Origin: Deltaproteobacteria bacterium
GTDB taxonomy: Bacteria > Desulfobacterota > Desulfobacteria > Desulfobacterales > B30-G6
Assembly: GCA_003647375.1 (NCBI GenBank)
Contig: QMMS01000252.1
Span: 1-6,574 of the forward strand
Length of the DNA: 6,574 nucleotides
Direction: 5' to 3'
Shown: positions 1 to 6,116 of the stretch, in pieces
Numbering within the stretch: position 1 is the first letter of the stretch
How the letters are laid out: the number at the start of each line of letters is the position of its first letter
The notes under the pieces: model-generated
Told to the model about the DNA's origin: nothing
The model's input: the letters and a program-made list of their open reading frames with translations, nothing else
Database searches by the model: none
Program-made: the position numbers and the translations under genes

Positions 1-1696
1 CGATCCACCAGTACCAGTAAGCGCTGGTTTCGTTTCCGTATTTGGATAGAACCGTGTCGGGTGTTCCGAATTTATTCCAGTACAGGAGGCGTGTATAGTT
101 GATATTCCATAAAAGCACATAGGGATGCGCATCGTAAATCATCTGGTCTATCTCCCTGTAAATGGCGTTGCGCTCCTGAATCTTAAAAATACTTTTTTGT
201 TTTTCAATAAGGGCGTCCACGGAGTTATTCATAAACCCCGTGATGTTGTTGCCGCTTTTTCTCTCTGCTTCTTTGGACGACCACATACTTTCCGGGTTCT
301 TGAAGACGCCGGATCCCCACGCGGCCCATGTCATTTCATAGTTGAACTCATCCATGTCTTTGGCCCATGCTGCCCAGTCCTTTCTGTCGATGATCAGTTC
401 AATGCCCACATCTTTTAAGTCTTCTGCATAGATGGCCAGAAACTTGTCCGTCGATGCTTGTCGGGTCAGGAATTTAAAGGAGAACTTCACATTGTTTTTC
501 TCCAGAATACCCGTGGTGGGGTTCACTGTCCAACCGGACTGTTTCAGCAGATCTCTGGCTTTTGTCTTGTCGAACCCAACCAACGGGTTGGGGCAGGGGT
601 GGTTTTTATCATAAAGATCTTCAAAGTAGGAACGATGCAGAAAATATTGACTGTACATGAGGGCGCTGTTCATTTTGGGGCGGTTCAAAAGATGGGCCAT
701 GGCTATTCGAACCCGTATGTCATCAAAAGGCGGTTTGCGCATATTCATGGCAAAGCCCTGGAAACCGACGGGATTCTGGTTATAGATTTTTTGCTTTACG
801 ATCCAGTCCTTGGAAAATTTTTCACCCTTGGTTTCATTGACCCAGATCCGAGATGTATAGATGGGAAACAGGTCAAACTGTCCTTTTTTAAACGCCTCGA
901 ACGCATTCTCTCTCTCTGCGTAGAACCTGAATTTCATTGTTTGAAAGTTGCCGGTACCCTGTGAACTTAGGGCATTGGCATTCCACCAATCCTCACGACG
1001 CTCCAGTGTCAGAAATATACCTTCATTGATTATTCCGATTTCAAAAGGTCCGGAGACGACAGGAAACTCGAAGTTGATTTTGTTAAAATCTTTTCCTTCA
1101 AACACATGTTTTGGTAATATATTGAAACCACCCACGGCGCCCAGATTCATCCAGTGAACATCTTTGGCCTGGAAACGAATGGTATGTTCGTCTAATACCG
1201 TGGGGGATGAAAACCGCTCCAGGCTGACCTTATGGGGTCCGGTGAGGTTTTTTGGATCCAAAATGGCATCAAATGTCCACTTGACGTCATGGGCGGTGAT
1301 GGGGCGGCCATCACTCCAACGAGCGGTTTTTCGTATCGAAAAACCGAATGTTTTCTTATCATCGGAGATAGTCCATTTTTCTGCCAGGCCGGGTTCGTAT
1401 TCAAGCGTGATGGGATGCATGGAGAGCAAAGTCTCGAACATGGCTCCAAAGACTTCCACCGTAAAGCTGTTGTTGTCGAGATAGTAGTTGAGGCTTTTGG
1501 GGTATTGCCCTGCGAAGATAGCGATTTCGCCCCCGATCACGGCATCACTGCCGGCGATGGGATTCGGGCGATCCTGCCACCCCGGTGTGGGAAAGGTTTC
1601 GACGCCCTGAGCCAACAGGGGAGTCAGGAGCAGCAGCAAAAATAAGAAATGGATCCAATGAGAGATATTTGAAATGATGTATTTTCCTGATTTCAT
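1..1696 (-). CDS. YejA-like periplasmic oligopeptide-binding protein (SBP family 5), 3' end outside window
   Basis: This is an extracytoplasmic solute-binding component of an ABC oligopeptide importer. Reading the minus strand from the ATG at 1696-1694 gives 565 uninterrupted codons that run off the window at base 1, so the C-terminus is missing. Residues 1-28 are a signal peptide (basic start, Leu-rich core at about 14-27, likely cut after Ala28). The body shows family-5 hallmarks: ETLLSMHP...YEPGLAEKW (about 87-107), the conserved SDGRPITAHDVKWTFDAI block (about 127-144), and a Trp/Tyr-rich end. The spacing and the tryptophans suggest the COG4166 group (YejA/SgrR type) rather than classic OppA. 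YejA proteins are about 600 residues, so roughly 40-60 residues are lost. A GGGGAG ribosome site (1707-1712) lies 10 nt from the start. An in-frame ATG at 1750 lacks such a site and would bury the signal peptide. Permease genes probably follow beyond base 1. The exact substrate (peptide, microcin-C-like or other) is not determinable here. Confidence 0.9.
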   Translation of the reverse strand, partial: MKSGKYIISNISHWIHFLFLLLLLTPLLAQGVETFPTPGWQDRPNPIAGSDAVIGGEIAIFAGQYPKSLNYYLDNNSFTVEVFGAMFETLLSMHPITLEYEPGLAEKWTISDDKKTFGFSIRKTARWSDGRPITAHDVKWTFDAILDPKNLTGPHKVSLERFSSPTVLDEHTIRFQAKDVHWMNLGAVGGFNILPKHVFEGKDFNKINFEFPVVSGPFEIGIINEGIFLTLERREDWWNANALSSQGTGNFQTMKFRFYAERENAFEAFKKGQFDLFPIYTSRIWVNETKGEKFSKDWIVKQKIYNQNPVGFQGFAMNMRKPPFDDIRVRIAMAHLLNRPKMNSALMYSQYFLHRSYFEDLYDKNHPCPNPLVGFDKTKARDLLKQSGWTVNPTTGILEKNNVKFSFKFLTRQASTDKFLAIYAEDLKDVGIELIIDRKDWAAWAKDMDEFNYEMTWAAWGSGVFKNPESMWSSKEAERKSGNNITGFMNNSVDALIEKQKSIFKIQERNAIYREIDQMIYDAHPYVLLWNINYTRLLYWNKFGTPDTVLSKYGNETSAYWYWWI

Positions 1697-1747
1697 TTTG
1701 CACGGACTCCCCAACACCATGAACACGAAAGGGGATTTATTCCCGTT

Positions 1748-1773
1748 CATCAAATCGACGCCCAGATTTGATG
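1748..1773. promoter_or_regulatory. 9-bp inverted repeat upstream of the solute-binding protein gene
   Basis: CATCAAATC (1748-1756) and GATTTGATG (1765-1773) are perfect inverted repeats around an 8-nt spacer. They lie in the 151-bp gap upstream of the peptide-binding protein, 52 bp from its start and 75 bp past the stop of the preceding gene. There is no T-run on either side, so a factor-independent terminator is unlikely. An operator or a leader hairpin is possible, but this is inference from symmetry and position only. The rest of the gap shows no convincing promoter. Confidence 0.45.
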
Positions 1774-1847
1774 TTGGTATCCCCTTGTTGTTCGTTATCA
1801 GGTGTTCTTCCTATAATGGGTGAAAACGAAATCGGTAGGACGCACGA

Positions 1848-2837
1848 TTACGGCCGTTGTTCTTTGTTGTCCTCACCCTCGGCTGCTTTGGCGGTGGTAG
1901 CCTTTAGATCTTCCATTTTTTTTCTGACAGTTTCGGCCTTTTGTTTGATCCGCGCCGATTCCAGTTCATCCACCTGATAGGTAAGGGCCTCCTTGAGATA
2001 GTTCCTGGCAGTTTTCAGGTCCTCCAGGCTGTTTTTACCAGCGGCAACATCGGCCTTGTACAGCAGCACCATGAGGTTAATGGCGTCGAGACGGCTTTTG
2101 ATGACCATTTTCATCACCCGGGTGGTTGCATAAGTCAGGGACTTGTTGAGATATTCTTTTACGCCGTCAAAATCGGGCATGCCGGGACCATCAAGGAGCA
2201 TATCTGCCTTGTCGAGATAGTACTGGTAGATAATGGGAAAGACTTCCTTGGCGGTGTAGGTGTCTTTGATGGGTTCTGCCAGTTGCAAACCGGGAAAGCT
2301 GATGAGGTGTTTGGTACCTTTGGGCGCAAATTTGCCCTGCCGGATATCCATGGCGCCTTCGTTGGACTTGACATAATAGTGACGTGTGTTCATCCAGCTG
2401 GCAATGACCACCATCAGTACCAGAAGGACAAATCCAGCCAGGCCGTAATACAATATCTTTTCAGCAGGATCGGTCGGTTTTGTTTCAGATGGTGGCATGT
2501 GATCGGTTGAAACCGGTGTGTGCGGATAGGGTGTCTCTTCCTTTGGCAAGGGTTTCTTCTCAATGTGGGCCTTGGACGGCTGTTGGGCCGGAGCCTGGGC
2601 TGTGGCTTTTGGGGCCGCTTTCTTTATATCAGTCGTGGTCGTTTTTGCCTTTACGGCCGGCTTTTTCCTGGCAGGTTCTTTGGCCTTAACCACTTTTTTC
2701 TTGGGCTTGACATCTAATTTTGGACTGGCCGTTTTTTTTGCCTTGGCAGAGACCTTTTGGGCCTGTTTGGTGTTATCTTTTTTTTTGATGGCAGGTTTCT
2801 TTTTGGTGGTGGACTTGATCAAGCTATTTTTTCCCAT
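1848..2837 (-). CDS. Single-pass membrane protein with lysine/alanine/proline-rich histone-H1-like N-terminal tail, function unknown
   Basis: I do not recognise this 329-residue protein. Three parts are visible. Residues 1-100 form a low-complexity tail with 31 lysines mixed with Ala, Pro and Thr, resembling H1-like or AlgP-like DNA-binding tails. Residues 101-126 are a Pro/Glu-rich linker. Residues 127-148 are one clear membrane helix (YYGLAGFVLLVLMVVIASW). Residues 150-329 are a mostly helical domain rich in Leu, Lys and Tyr, with spacing reminiscent of TPR-like helix pairs, ending in a charged coiled-coil-like stretch (about 290-325). The positive-inside rule puts the lysine tail in the cytoplasm and the C-terminal domain in the periplasm. 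An AAAGGGG ribosome site sits 6 nt before the ATG, and a good promoter lies about 60-90 bp upstream. It is co-directional with the peptide-binding gene, but the 151-bp gap makes co-transcription uncertain. The function is not assignable; nucleic-acid or anionic-polymer binding by the tail is inference from composition. Confidence 0.85.
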   Translation of the reverse strand: MGKNSLIKSTTKKKPAIKKKDNTKQAQKVSAKAKKTASPKLDVKPKKKVVKAKEPARKKPAVKAKTTTTDIKKAAPKATAQAPAQQPSKAHIEKKPLPKEETPYPHTPVSTDHMPPSETKPTDPAEKILYYGLAGFVLLVLMVVIASWMNTRHYYVKSNEGAMDIRQGKFAPKGTKHLISFPGLQLAEPIKDTYTAKEVFPIIYQYYLDKADMLLDGPGMPDFDGVKEYLNKSLTYATTRVMKMVIKSRLDAINLMVLLYKADVAAGKNSLEDLKTARNYLKEALTYQVDELESARIKQKAETVRKKMEDLKATTAKAAEGEDNKEQRP

Positions 2838-2896
2838 GAAAAACCCCTTTAAAATACAATGAATTTGGCGTATAAGAATTTCTTGAACTGTTGAAA

Positions 2897-2925
2897 ACTA
2901 TAAATTATCAAGTCCCTTTTGTAAA
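2897..2925 (-). promoter_or_regulatory. Sigma-70-type promoter for the lysine-tailed membrane protein gene
   Basis: Reading the minus strand, TTTACA (2925-2920, five of six to TTGACA) is followed after exactly 17 bp by TATAGT (2902-2897, five of six to TATAAT). Transcription would start near 2890 and give a leader of about 50 nt before the ATG at 2837. Position and spacing are ideal; activity is inferred. Confidence 0.55.
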
Positions 2926-2932
2926 CATTTAT

Positions 2933-2955
2933 TTCAATCTGAACTGAGCGATTTT
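2933..2955 (+). repeat. Half-copy (one terminus) of the palindromic repeat found at 6201-6363
   Basis: The stretch AATCTGAACTGAGCGATTTT (2936-2955) matches the 20-bp terminal repeat of the 6201-6363 element at 18 of 20 positions; both differences are C/T transitions. The three bases before it (TTC) also match the copy at the 3' end of that element. Similarity fades after about 2965. No inverted partner is found downstream before the LysE gene, so this looks like a degenerate or solo end. It lies between the divergent promoters. No confident plus-strand promoter was found in 2838-3019. Confidence 0.6.
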
Positions 2956-2999
2956 TTTCCGATATTACTGTCGATCTATTAGGATATGTTCAGGGCAGC

Positions 3000-3023
3000 A
3001 TGAACCAAGGTATCGAAGAATGA
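3000..3023 (+). other. Possible 7-codon leader mini-ORF coupled to the LysE gene
   Basis: ATG at 3000 opens a frame of seven codons (MNQGIEE) whose TGA at 3021-3023 overlaps the LysE start codon ATG at 3020-3022. A weak AGGG lies four bases before it. Such overlap would allow translational coupling, but the frame is so short that chance is a serious alternative. Confidence 0.2.
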
Positions 3024-3634
3024 AGTCTTTAGCAATTTCTGGAATGATCCTGGGCTTGAGCGCTGGATTGTCGCCAGGTCCCATGCTCACCCTTGTCATC
3101 TCGCAAACCCTCAGGCATGGTGTCCGGGAGGGTGTCAAGGTGGCGCTGGCCCCGCTGTTGACGGATACGCCCATTGTCATCGCATGCCTACTATTTCTAT
3201 CCGTTTTTTCAGACATGGCACCTGCCTTGGGCGTGATATCCATGTTCGGGGGTATCTATCTGTTTTATCTTGGCATCAGCGGTCTCCGATTCAAGGGTGA
3301 AGGCCTCGAAGAAGAAGATGCCGATCCCAAATCTCTTAAAAGGGGCCTGATGGTCAATTTTCTGAATCCAAACCCTTATATGTTTTGGGTATCCATCGGC
3401 GGCCCCCTTGTTTTGAAGGCATCCAGCACGTCTCTTGTTTCCGCTGCCGTCTTTATTTTGTCATTTTATGTGCTGCTGGTTGGATCAAAAATTGTGATGG
3501 CAATTGTTTCCGGGAGATCCCGAAACTTGTTGAGAAATCACCATTATAAGATTATCATCAGGATATTGGGATTGGTTCTGATTGGATTCGGGGTGATGTT
3601 CCTGCGAGATGGGCTCAACTATTTACTAGGTTGA
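3020..3634 (+). CDS. LysE-family amino-acid/metabolite exporter
   Basis: This 204-residue inner-membrane protein belongs to the LysE/RhtB translocator superfamily, which exports amino acids or related small metabolites. The family's N-terminal signature is present as GLSPGPM (16-22). Further marks are Asp49-Thr-Pro at the start of the second hydrophobic segment, a charged cytoplasmic loop at about 90-108 (Glu/Asp/Lys-rich), and FLNPNPYMFW (114-123), equivalent to the NPK-type motif before the fourth helix. Hydrophobic segments at about 5-29, 40-64, 66-88, 114-132, 136-163 and 177-197 fit the usual five to six helices, and the length is normal. The start at 3020 is supported by AAGG nine bases upstream and by direct entry into the first helix. 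It stands alone, with a 203-bp repeat-containing gap before the next gene. The substrate cannot be read from sequence, and the NPNP variant gives no specificity. Confidence 0.9.
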   Translation: MKSLAISGMILGLSAGLSPGPMLTLVISQTLRHGVREGVKVALAPLLTDTPIVIACLLFLSVFSDMAPALGVISMFGGIYLFYLGISGLRFKGEGLEEEDADPKSLKRGLMVNFLNPNPYMFWVSIGGPLVLKASSTSLVSAAVFILSFYVLLVGSKIVMAIVSGRSRNLLRNHHYKIIIRILGLVLIGFGVMFLRDGLNYLLG

Positions 3635-3722
3635 TAGCTTTTTAGACTGTAGGCTGATAGACGCTGATAGTATGAGGGAGGTTATAGGCTGCGGCAGGGA
3701 TAATCATCGATGATCACAGGGT

Positions 3723-3783
3723 GTTCCTATGGAACGTAAATAGCGGCGAAGCCGCGTTTGATAAAATCGCGCAGCGATTTTAT
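3723..3783. repeat. Cluster of three triloop hairpins in the LysE-DUF134 gap
   Basis: Three perfect hairpins, each with a 3-nt loop, follow one another: GTTCC-TAT-GGAAC (3723-3735), GCGGC-GAA-GCCGC (3743-3755) and ATAAAATCGC-GCA-GCGATTTTAT (3761-3783, 10-bp stem). The last two recur with the same spacing at 6376-6415, so this is a dispersed repeat and not a private structure. The third stem ends in a T-rich arm and could end LysE transcription, though no pure T-run follows. The rest of the 203-bp gap holds a perfect 12-bp palindrome ATCATCGATGAT (3703-3714) and a short tandem repeat of GCTGATAG (3653-3660, 3663-3670). Confidence 0.75.
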
Positions 3784-3811
3784 TTGCATTCTGAAAAAAA
3801 ACGATTATAAT
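3783..3811 (+). promoter_or_regulatory. Sigma-70-type promoter of the DUF134-Mrp operon
   Basis: A perfect TATAAT (3806-3811) lies 17 bp after TTTGCA (3783-3788, four of six to TTGACA). Transcription would begin near 3818, about 20 nt before the start codon. The octamer TTATAATG covers the -10 box (3805-3812) and recurs at 3822-3829, next to the ribosome site, one and a half helical turns away. This could be a direct-repeat operator, possibly for the HTH protein it precedes; that role is inference. Confidence 0.5.
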
Positions 3812-3828
3812 GAGCATTTGCTTATAAT

Positions 3829-3833
3829 GGAGG
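3829..3833 (+). promoter_or_regulatory. Ribosome binding site that decides the DUF134 start
   Basis: GGAGG lies four bases before the ATG at 3838 but only one base before the in-frame GTG at 3835. The ATG is therefore preferred, although both are tight. The site overlaps the second TTATAATG octamer by its first G. Confidence 0.6.
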
Positions 3834-3837
3834 TGTG

Positions 3838-4260
3838 ATGGTAAGACCCAAAAAGGATCGATTGGTTGGATTTAATCCCAAAATCAACTACTTTAAACCA
3901 CGGGGTATTCCGGTACTTGATTTGGAAGAGGTCTGTCTTACTATTGATGAACGGGAGTCGATTCGGCTGGCTGATCTGGAAGACATGTCCCATGAATCGG
4001 CCGGCAGTCAAATGGGTGTTTCCAGGGCAACTTTCGGAAGAATTGTCCAGTGTGCCAGAAAAACCATTGCCGATGCCATCATCAACGGCAAGGCCGTCCG
4101 GGTGGAAGGAGGATCCTATAAAATGATGGAAGACGTCCGTCGATTTCAGTGCCGGACTTGTCATCATAAATGGCAAGAACCCTTTGGCACAGGGCGACCG
4201 GATCACTGTCCGTCATGCCGGAGTATTGATCATTATCGAACGCCCCAAAAGAAAAAATAA
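3838..4260 (+). CDS. DUF134/UPF0251 family HTH protein with C-terminal zinc ribbon
   Basis: This 140-residue protein matches the DUF134 (UPF0251) family, presumed DNA-binding regulators with a sigma-70 region-4-like helix-turn-helix. The N-terminal family block is clear: basic MVRPKK, then GFNPKINYFKPRGIPVLDLE (11-30), then LTIDERESIRLADLEDM (34-50). The HTH is at about 50-82 (ESAGSQMGVSRATFGRIVQCARKTIADA), followed by the typical NGKAVRVEGG (83-92). A C-terminal treble-clef or ribbon-like site follows, with CRTC (105-108) and CPSC (124-127), probably binding zinc or another metal. The start ATG is chosen over a GTG one codon upstream because of GGAGG spacing. The Mrp gene follows 29 bp later in the same direction, so one operon is likely; DUF134 genes are often found beside Mrp/NifX-type genes in anaerobes. 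A role in controlling Fe-S or metallocluster functions is inferred from this context. Confidence 0.9.
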   Translation: MVRPKKDRLVGFNPKINYFKPRGIPVLDLEEVCLTIDERESIRLADLEDMSHESAGSQMGVSRATFGRIVQCARKTIADAIINGKAVRVEGGSYKMMEDVRRFQCRTCHHKWQEPFGTGRPDHCPSCRSIDHYRTPQKKK

Positions 4261-4289
4261 TTTTCCAAGACAAAAAGGAGAAAGTCACC

Positions 4290-5132
4290 ATGACCCAGAT
4301 ACATGAAAACATGAACGCGGCAAACCAGAAAAAAGATCCACAGGCAGAACAGGATGCCGCCGTAGATAAAGCATTGCAGAAAATCAAGCACAAACTCATC
4401 GTCATGAGCGGCAAGGGCGGCGTCGGTAAAACCAGCACGTCGGTCAACCTGGCCATGGCATTGGCCGGCAAAGGCTTCCAGGTCGGTATCATGGATGTCG
4501 ATCTGCATGGGCCCGATGTTCCCAGGATGCTGGGACTCAAAGGGATGCTCGAATTGAGCGGCAACAAAAAGCTTGAACCCATGCGGCGGATGGAAAATCT
4601 AAAAGTAATTTCCATTGAATCACTGACCATGAGCAAGGATGATGCTATTATATGGCGAGGGCCCATCAAGTATTCAGCCATCAAACAGTTTATCGGTGAA
4701 GTGGAATGGGGTGACCTTGATTTTTTGATCATCGATTCACCGCCGGGTACCGGCGATGAGCCCCTTACCGTCGCCCAGACCATCCAAGATGCCAAGGCCA
4801 TCATTGTGACGACACCCCAGGAGGTGTCGCTGGCAGATGTTCGCAAATCGATCAGTTTCTGCAAGACAGTGAAAATGGAGATTTTCGGGATGATCGAAAA
4901 CATGAGTGGCTTCGTATGCCCGCATTGCGGTGAGAAGGTGGATATTTTCGGTTCAGGTGGTGGAGAAAGAACGGCGGCGGCAGCCAGCATACCCTTTCTG
5001 GGGAGAATTCCCATGGATCCGAGAGTTGTGACCTGCGGCGATGATGGCTGTTCAATCCTGGAGAAATATGCAGATTCAGAGGCGGCAAAGGCAATATCAA
5101 GTATCGCCGACAGGGTGGCAGGGTTGATTTAA
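4290..5132 (+). CDS. Mrp/NBP35-family P-loop ATPase, Fe-S cluster carrier
   Basis: This 280-residue cytoplasmic protein belongs to the Mrp/ApbC/NBP35 branch of the SIMIBI (MinD-like) P-loop ATPases, which bind and hand on Fe-S clusters as dimers. The deviant Walker A GKGGVGKT is at 41-48 (signature Lys42), followed by IMDVDLHGPDVPRMLGL (67-83), the Walker-B-like DFLIIDSPPGTGDEP (144-158), TTPQEVSLADV (174-184), and the cluster-binding CPHC (Cys210, Cys213) inside NMSGFVCPHCGEKVDIFG. The N-terminal extension (1-33) is hydrophilic and lacks the four-cysteine ferredoxin-like motif of eukaryotic NBP35, as in most bacterial members; it also lacks the DUF59/MIP18 domain of E. coli-type Mrp. AAGGAG nine bases upstream supports the start. 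It lies 29 bp behind the DUF134 gene and is probably its co-transcribed partner. Large minus-strand open frames across it (e.g. 4082-5014) are shadows. The client enzyme is unknown. Confidence 0.95.
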   Translation: MTQIHENMNAANQKKDPQAEQDAAVDKALQKIKHKLIVMSGKGGVGKTSTSVNLAMALAGKGFQVGIMDVDLHGPDVPRMLGLKGMLELSGNKKLEPMRRMENLKVISIESLTMSKDDAIIWRGPIKYSAIKQFIGEVEWGDLDFLIIDSPPGTGDEPLTVAQTIQDAKAIIVTTPQEVSLADVRKSISFCKTVKMEIFGMIENMSGFVCPHCGEKVDIFGSGGGERTAAAASIPFLGRIPMDPRVVTCGDDGCSILEKYADSEAAKAISSIADRVAGLI

Positions 5133-5175
5133 ACTTTAACGCAACTTTATAGATTCAGCGAACGCGAAATGAATA

Positions 5176-5344
5176 ATTCGCTGGCGCTGTGCGAACTCGC
5201 CGCAAGGGCTCCTAACATCAGCGCTTGCCATATGGTTAAATATGTATGGCTGTCACATGGGCGTGTTTACATATTGGATTATTATTGTTATGCGCTGATG
5301 AAAGCAGCCCTAAGCGACTCAAACAGCGCAAATCGCCATCGAAT
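5176..5344. repeat. 169-bp imperfect palindrome between convergent genes
   Basis: Paired blocks run inward in register: ATTCGCTGGCG (5176-5186) with CGCCATCGAAT (5334-5344), 10 of 11; GCGCTGT (5184-5190) with ACAGCGC (5323-5329); AGGGCT (5205-5210) with AGCCCT (5306-5311); CATCAGCGC (5216-5224) with GCGCTGATG (5292-5300), perfect; and AATATGTA (5239-5246) with TACATATT (5268-5275), perfect. The centre is a 21-nt loop. The element fills most of the 312-bp gap between the Mrp gene and the convergent YfaZ-like gene, and could act as a bidirectional terminator or be a MITE-like remnant. A 73-codon open frame across it has no ribosome site and is not called. The flanks (5133-5175, 5345-5444) show nothing more. 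Confidence 0.7.
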
Positions 5345-5444
5345 CACCCTTTTCGCTCTATTATGCCCTGTAAATAAGATACAGCAATGAGGTGTTTTGG
5401 TAATAGGATTGGACTGAATTGCAATAAACATCTCGCTCAAGACA

Positions 5445-6047
5445 CTAGAAAGCAAATTCAAAACCAAAATAGATCATATTATCGGAGAGCTTGTAATCAT
5501 CGGAACCTTTGTCGAAATTGACGACAATTTTCTTATAGCCCAGAATAAGAGCCGCCGATTGAACGATATATCCTTTTAAACGCAGATTGAACTCGGTGTA
5601 GTCATCCGTATCCCCTGATGTCATGGGGTTGGGCGCGAAAGCGATATCGCTCTGCACGACGAGAGGGAAGTTATAATAAACTTTTCTGAAGTCATATTCG
5701 CCTAGAACAACAAATCCCAGGCCTGCCAGATCATAATCATCATTACCATCCTCTGCTGTTCCCAAAACACCTTTTAAGCCCAGGCCAAGGGTCATGGCAG
5801 GCATAAAGGCCTCACTTTTCAGGGCAAAATGTAGGTCGCCGATGGTGTAGTCCTCACCGCTGAAGATGAAGCCGCCACCGATATTGAGAACGGCCTCCTC
5901 TATCGGCGCTTCCGATTCGAGACCCAGGATAACATCACTACTATTGGCGTACATCTCAAAACGGTAAGATCTTGCAAATGCCGGTGAAGCAGCCATGGCA
6001 ATGGACAGGACCATGATGACATATATCAATTTCATTGTTTTCTGCAT
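5445..6047 (-). CDS. YfaZ-family outer-membrane beta-barrel protein
   Basis: This 200-residue protein has a signal peptide at 1-25 (basic MQKTMK start, hydrophobic core, AFA cleavage site before Arg26) and a mature part of about 175 residues made of alternating hydrophobic/polar strands. It ends in ...MIYFGFEFAF, the terminal-Phe pattern used for outer-membrane assembly. Family marks fit YfaZ: GLGLKGVLG (about 87-95), a central GEYDF/KVYYNFP segment, the DDYTEFNLRLKGYIVQSAALILGYKKIVVNFDKGSDDYKLSDNMIYFGFEF block near the end (here cited in parts: YTEFNLRLKGY, LGYKKI, NFDKG, FGFEF), and an overall length near the usual 180. YfaZ has no established function. AGGGAG eight bases before the ATG at 6047 supports the start over the internal Met5. 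It is a single gene, convergent to the DUF134-Mrp operon, with a double REP element 70 bp upstream. No confident promoter was seen. Confidence 0.8.
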   Translation of the reverse strand: MQKTMKLIYVIMVLSIAMAASPAFARSYRFEMYANSSDVILGLESEAPIEEAVLNIGGGFIFSGEDYTIGDLHFALKSEAFMPAMTLGLGLKGVLGTAEDGNDDYDLAGLGFVVLGEYDFRKVYYNFPLVVQSDIAFAPNPMTSGDTDDYTEFNLRLKGYIVQSAALILGYKKIVVNFDKGSDDYKLSDNMIYFGFEFAF

Positions 6048-6116
6048 TTAATTGACTCCCTGTTTGATAGCTTAAAGCCCATGTCATTAACTTAAAGCAG
6101 TACGTAGTTTCATGTA

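Noticed and set aside
458..964. Long plus-strand open frames opposite the first gene (e.g. 458-964, 1232-1645)
   Set aside because: They are antisense to a continuous minus-strand frame with a signal peptide and solute-binding motifs.
1..1696. Possible frameshifted or broken solute-binding gene
   Set aside because: Translating the minus strand from 1696 gives one uninterrupted frame to base 1; it only appears absent because its stop lies outside the window.
1697..1750. Upstream in-frame ATG at 1750 as start of the solute-binding protein
   Set aside because: It has no ribosome site and would add 18 residues in front of a well-formed signal peptide; the ATG at 1696 has GGGGAG at good spacing.
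4082..5014. A 310-codon minus-strand open frame
   Set aside because: It is antisense to the DUF134 and Mrp genes, whose motifs are unmistakable; its product is Ser/Pro-rich shadow sequence.
5211..5300. Integron attC-like site (CCTAAC next to a stem)
   Set aside because: The complementary GTTAGG box is missing at the other end (GAAAGC instead), and there is no integrase or cassette pattern.
5169..5390. A 73-codon plus-strand open frame after the Mrp gene
   Set aside because: It runs through the 169-bp palindrome, has no ribosome site, and its product has no protein-like family pattern.
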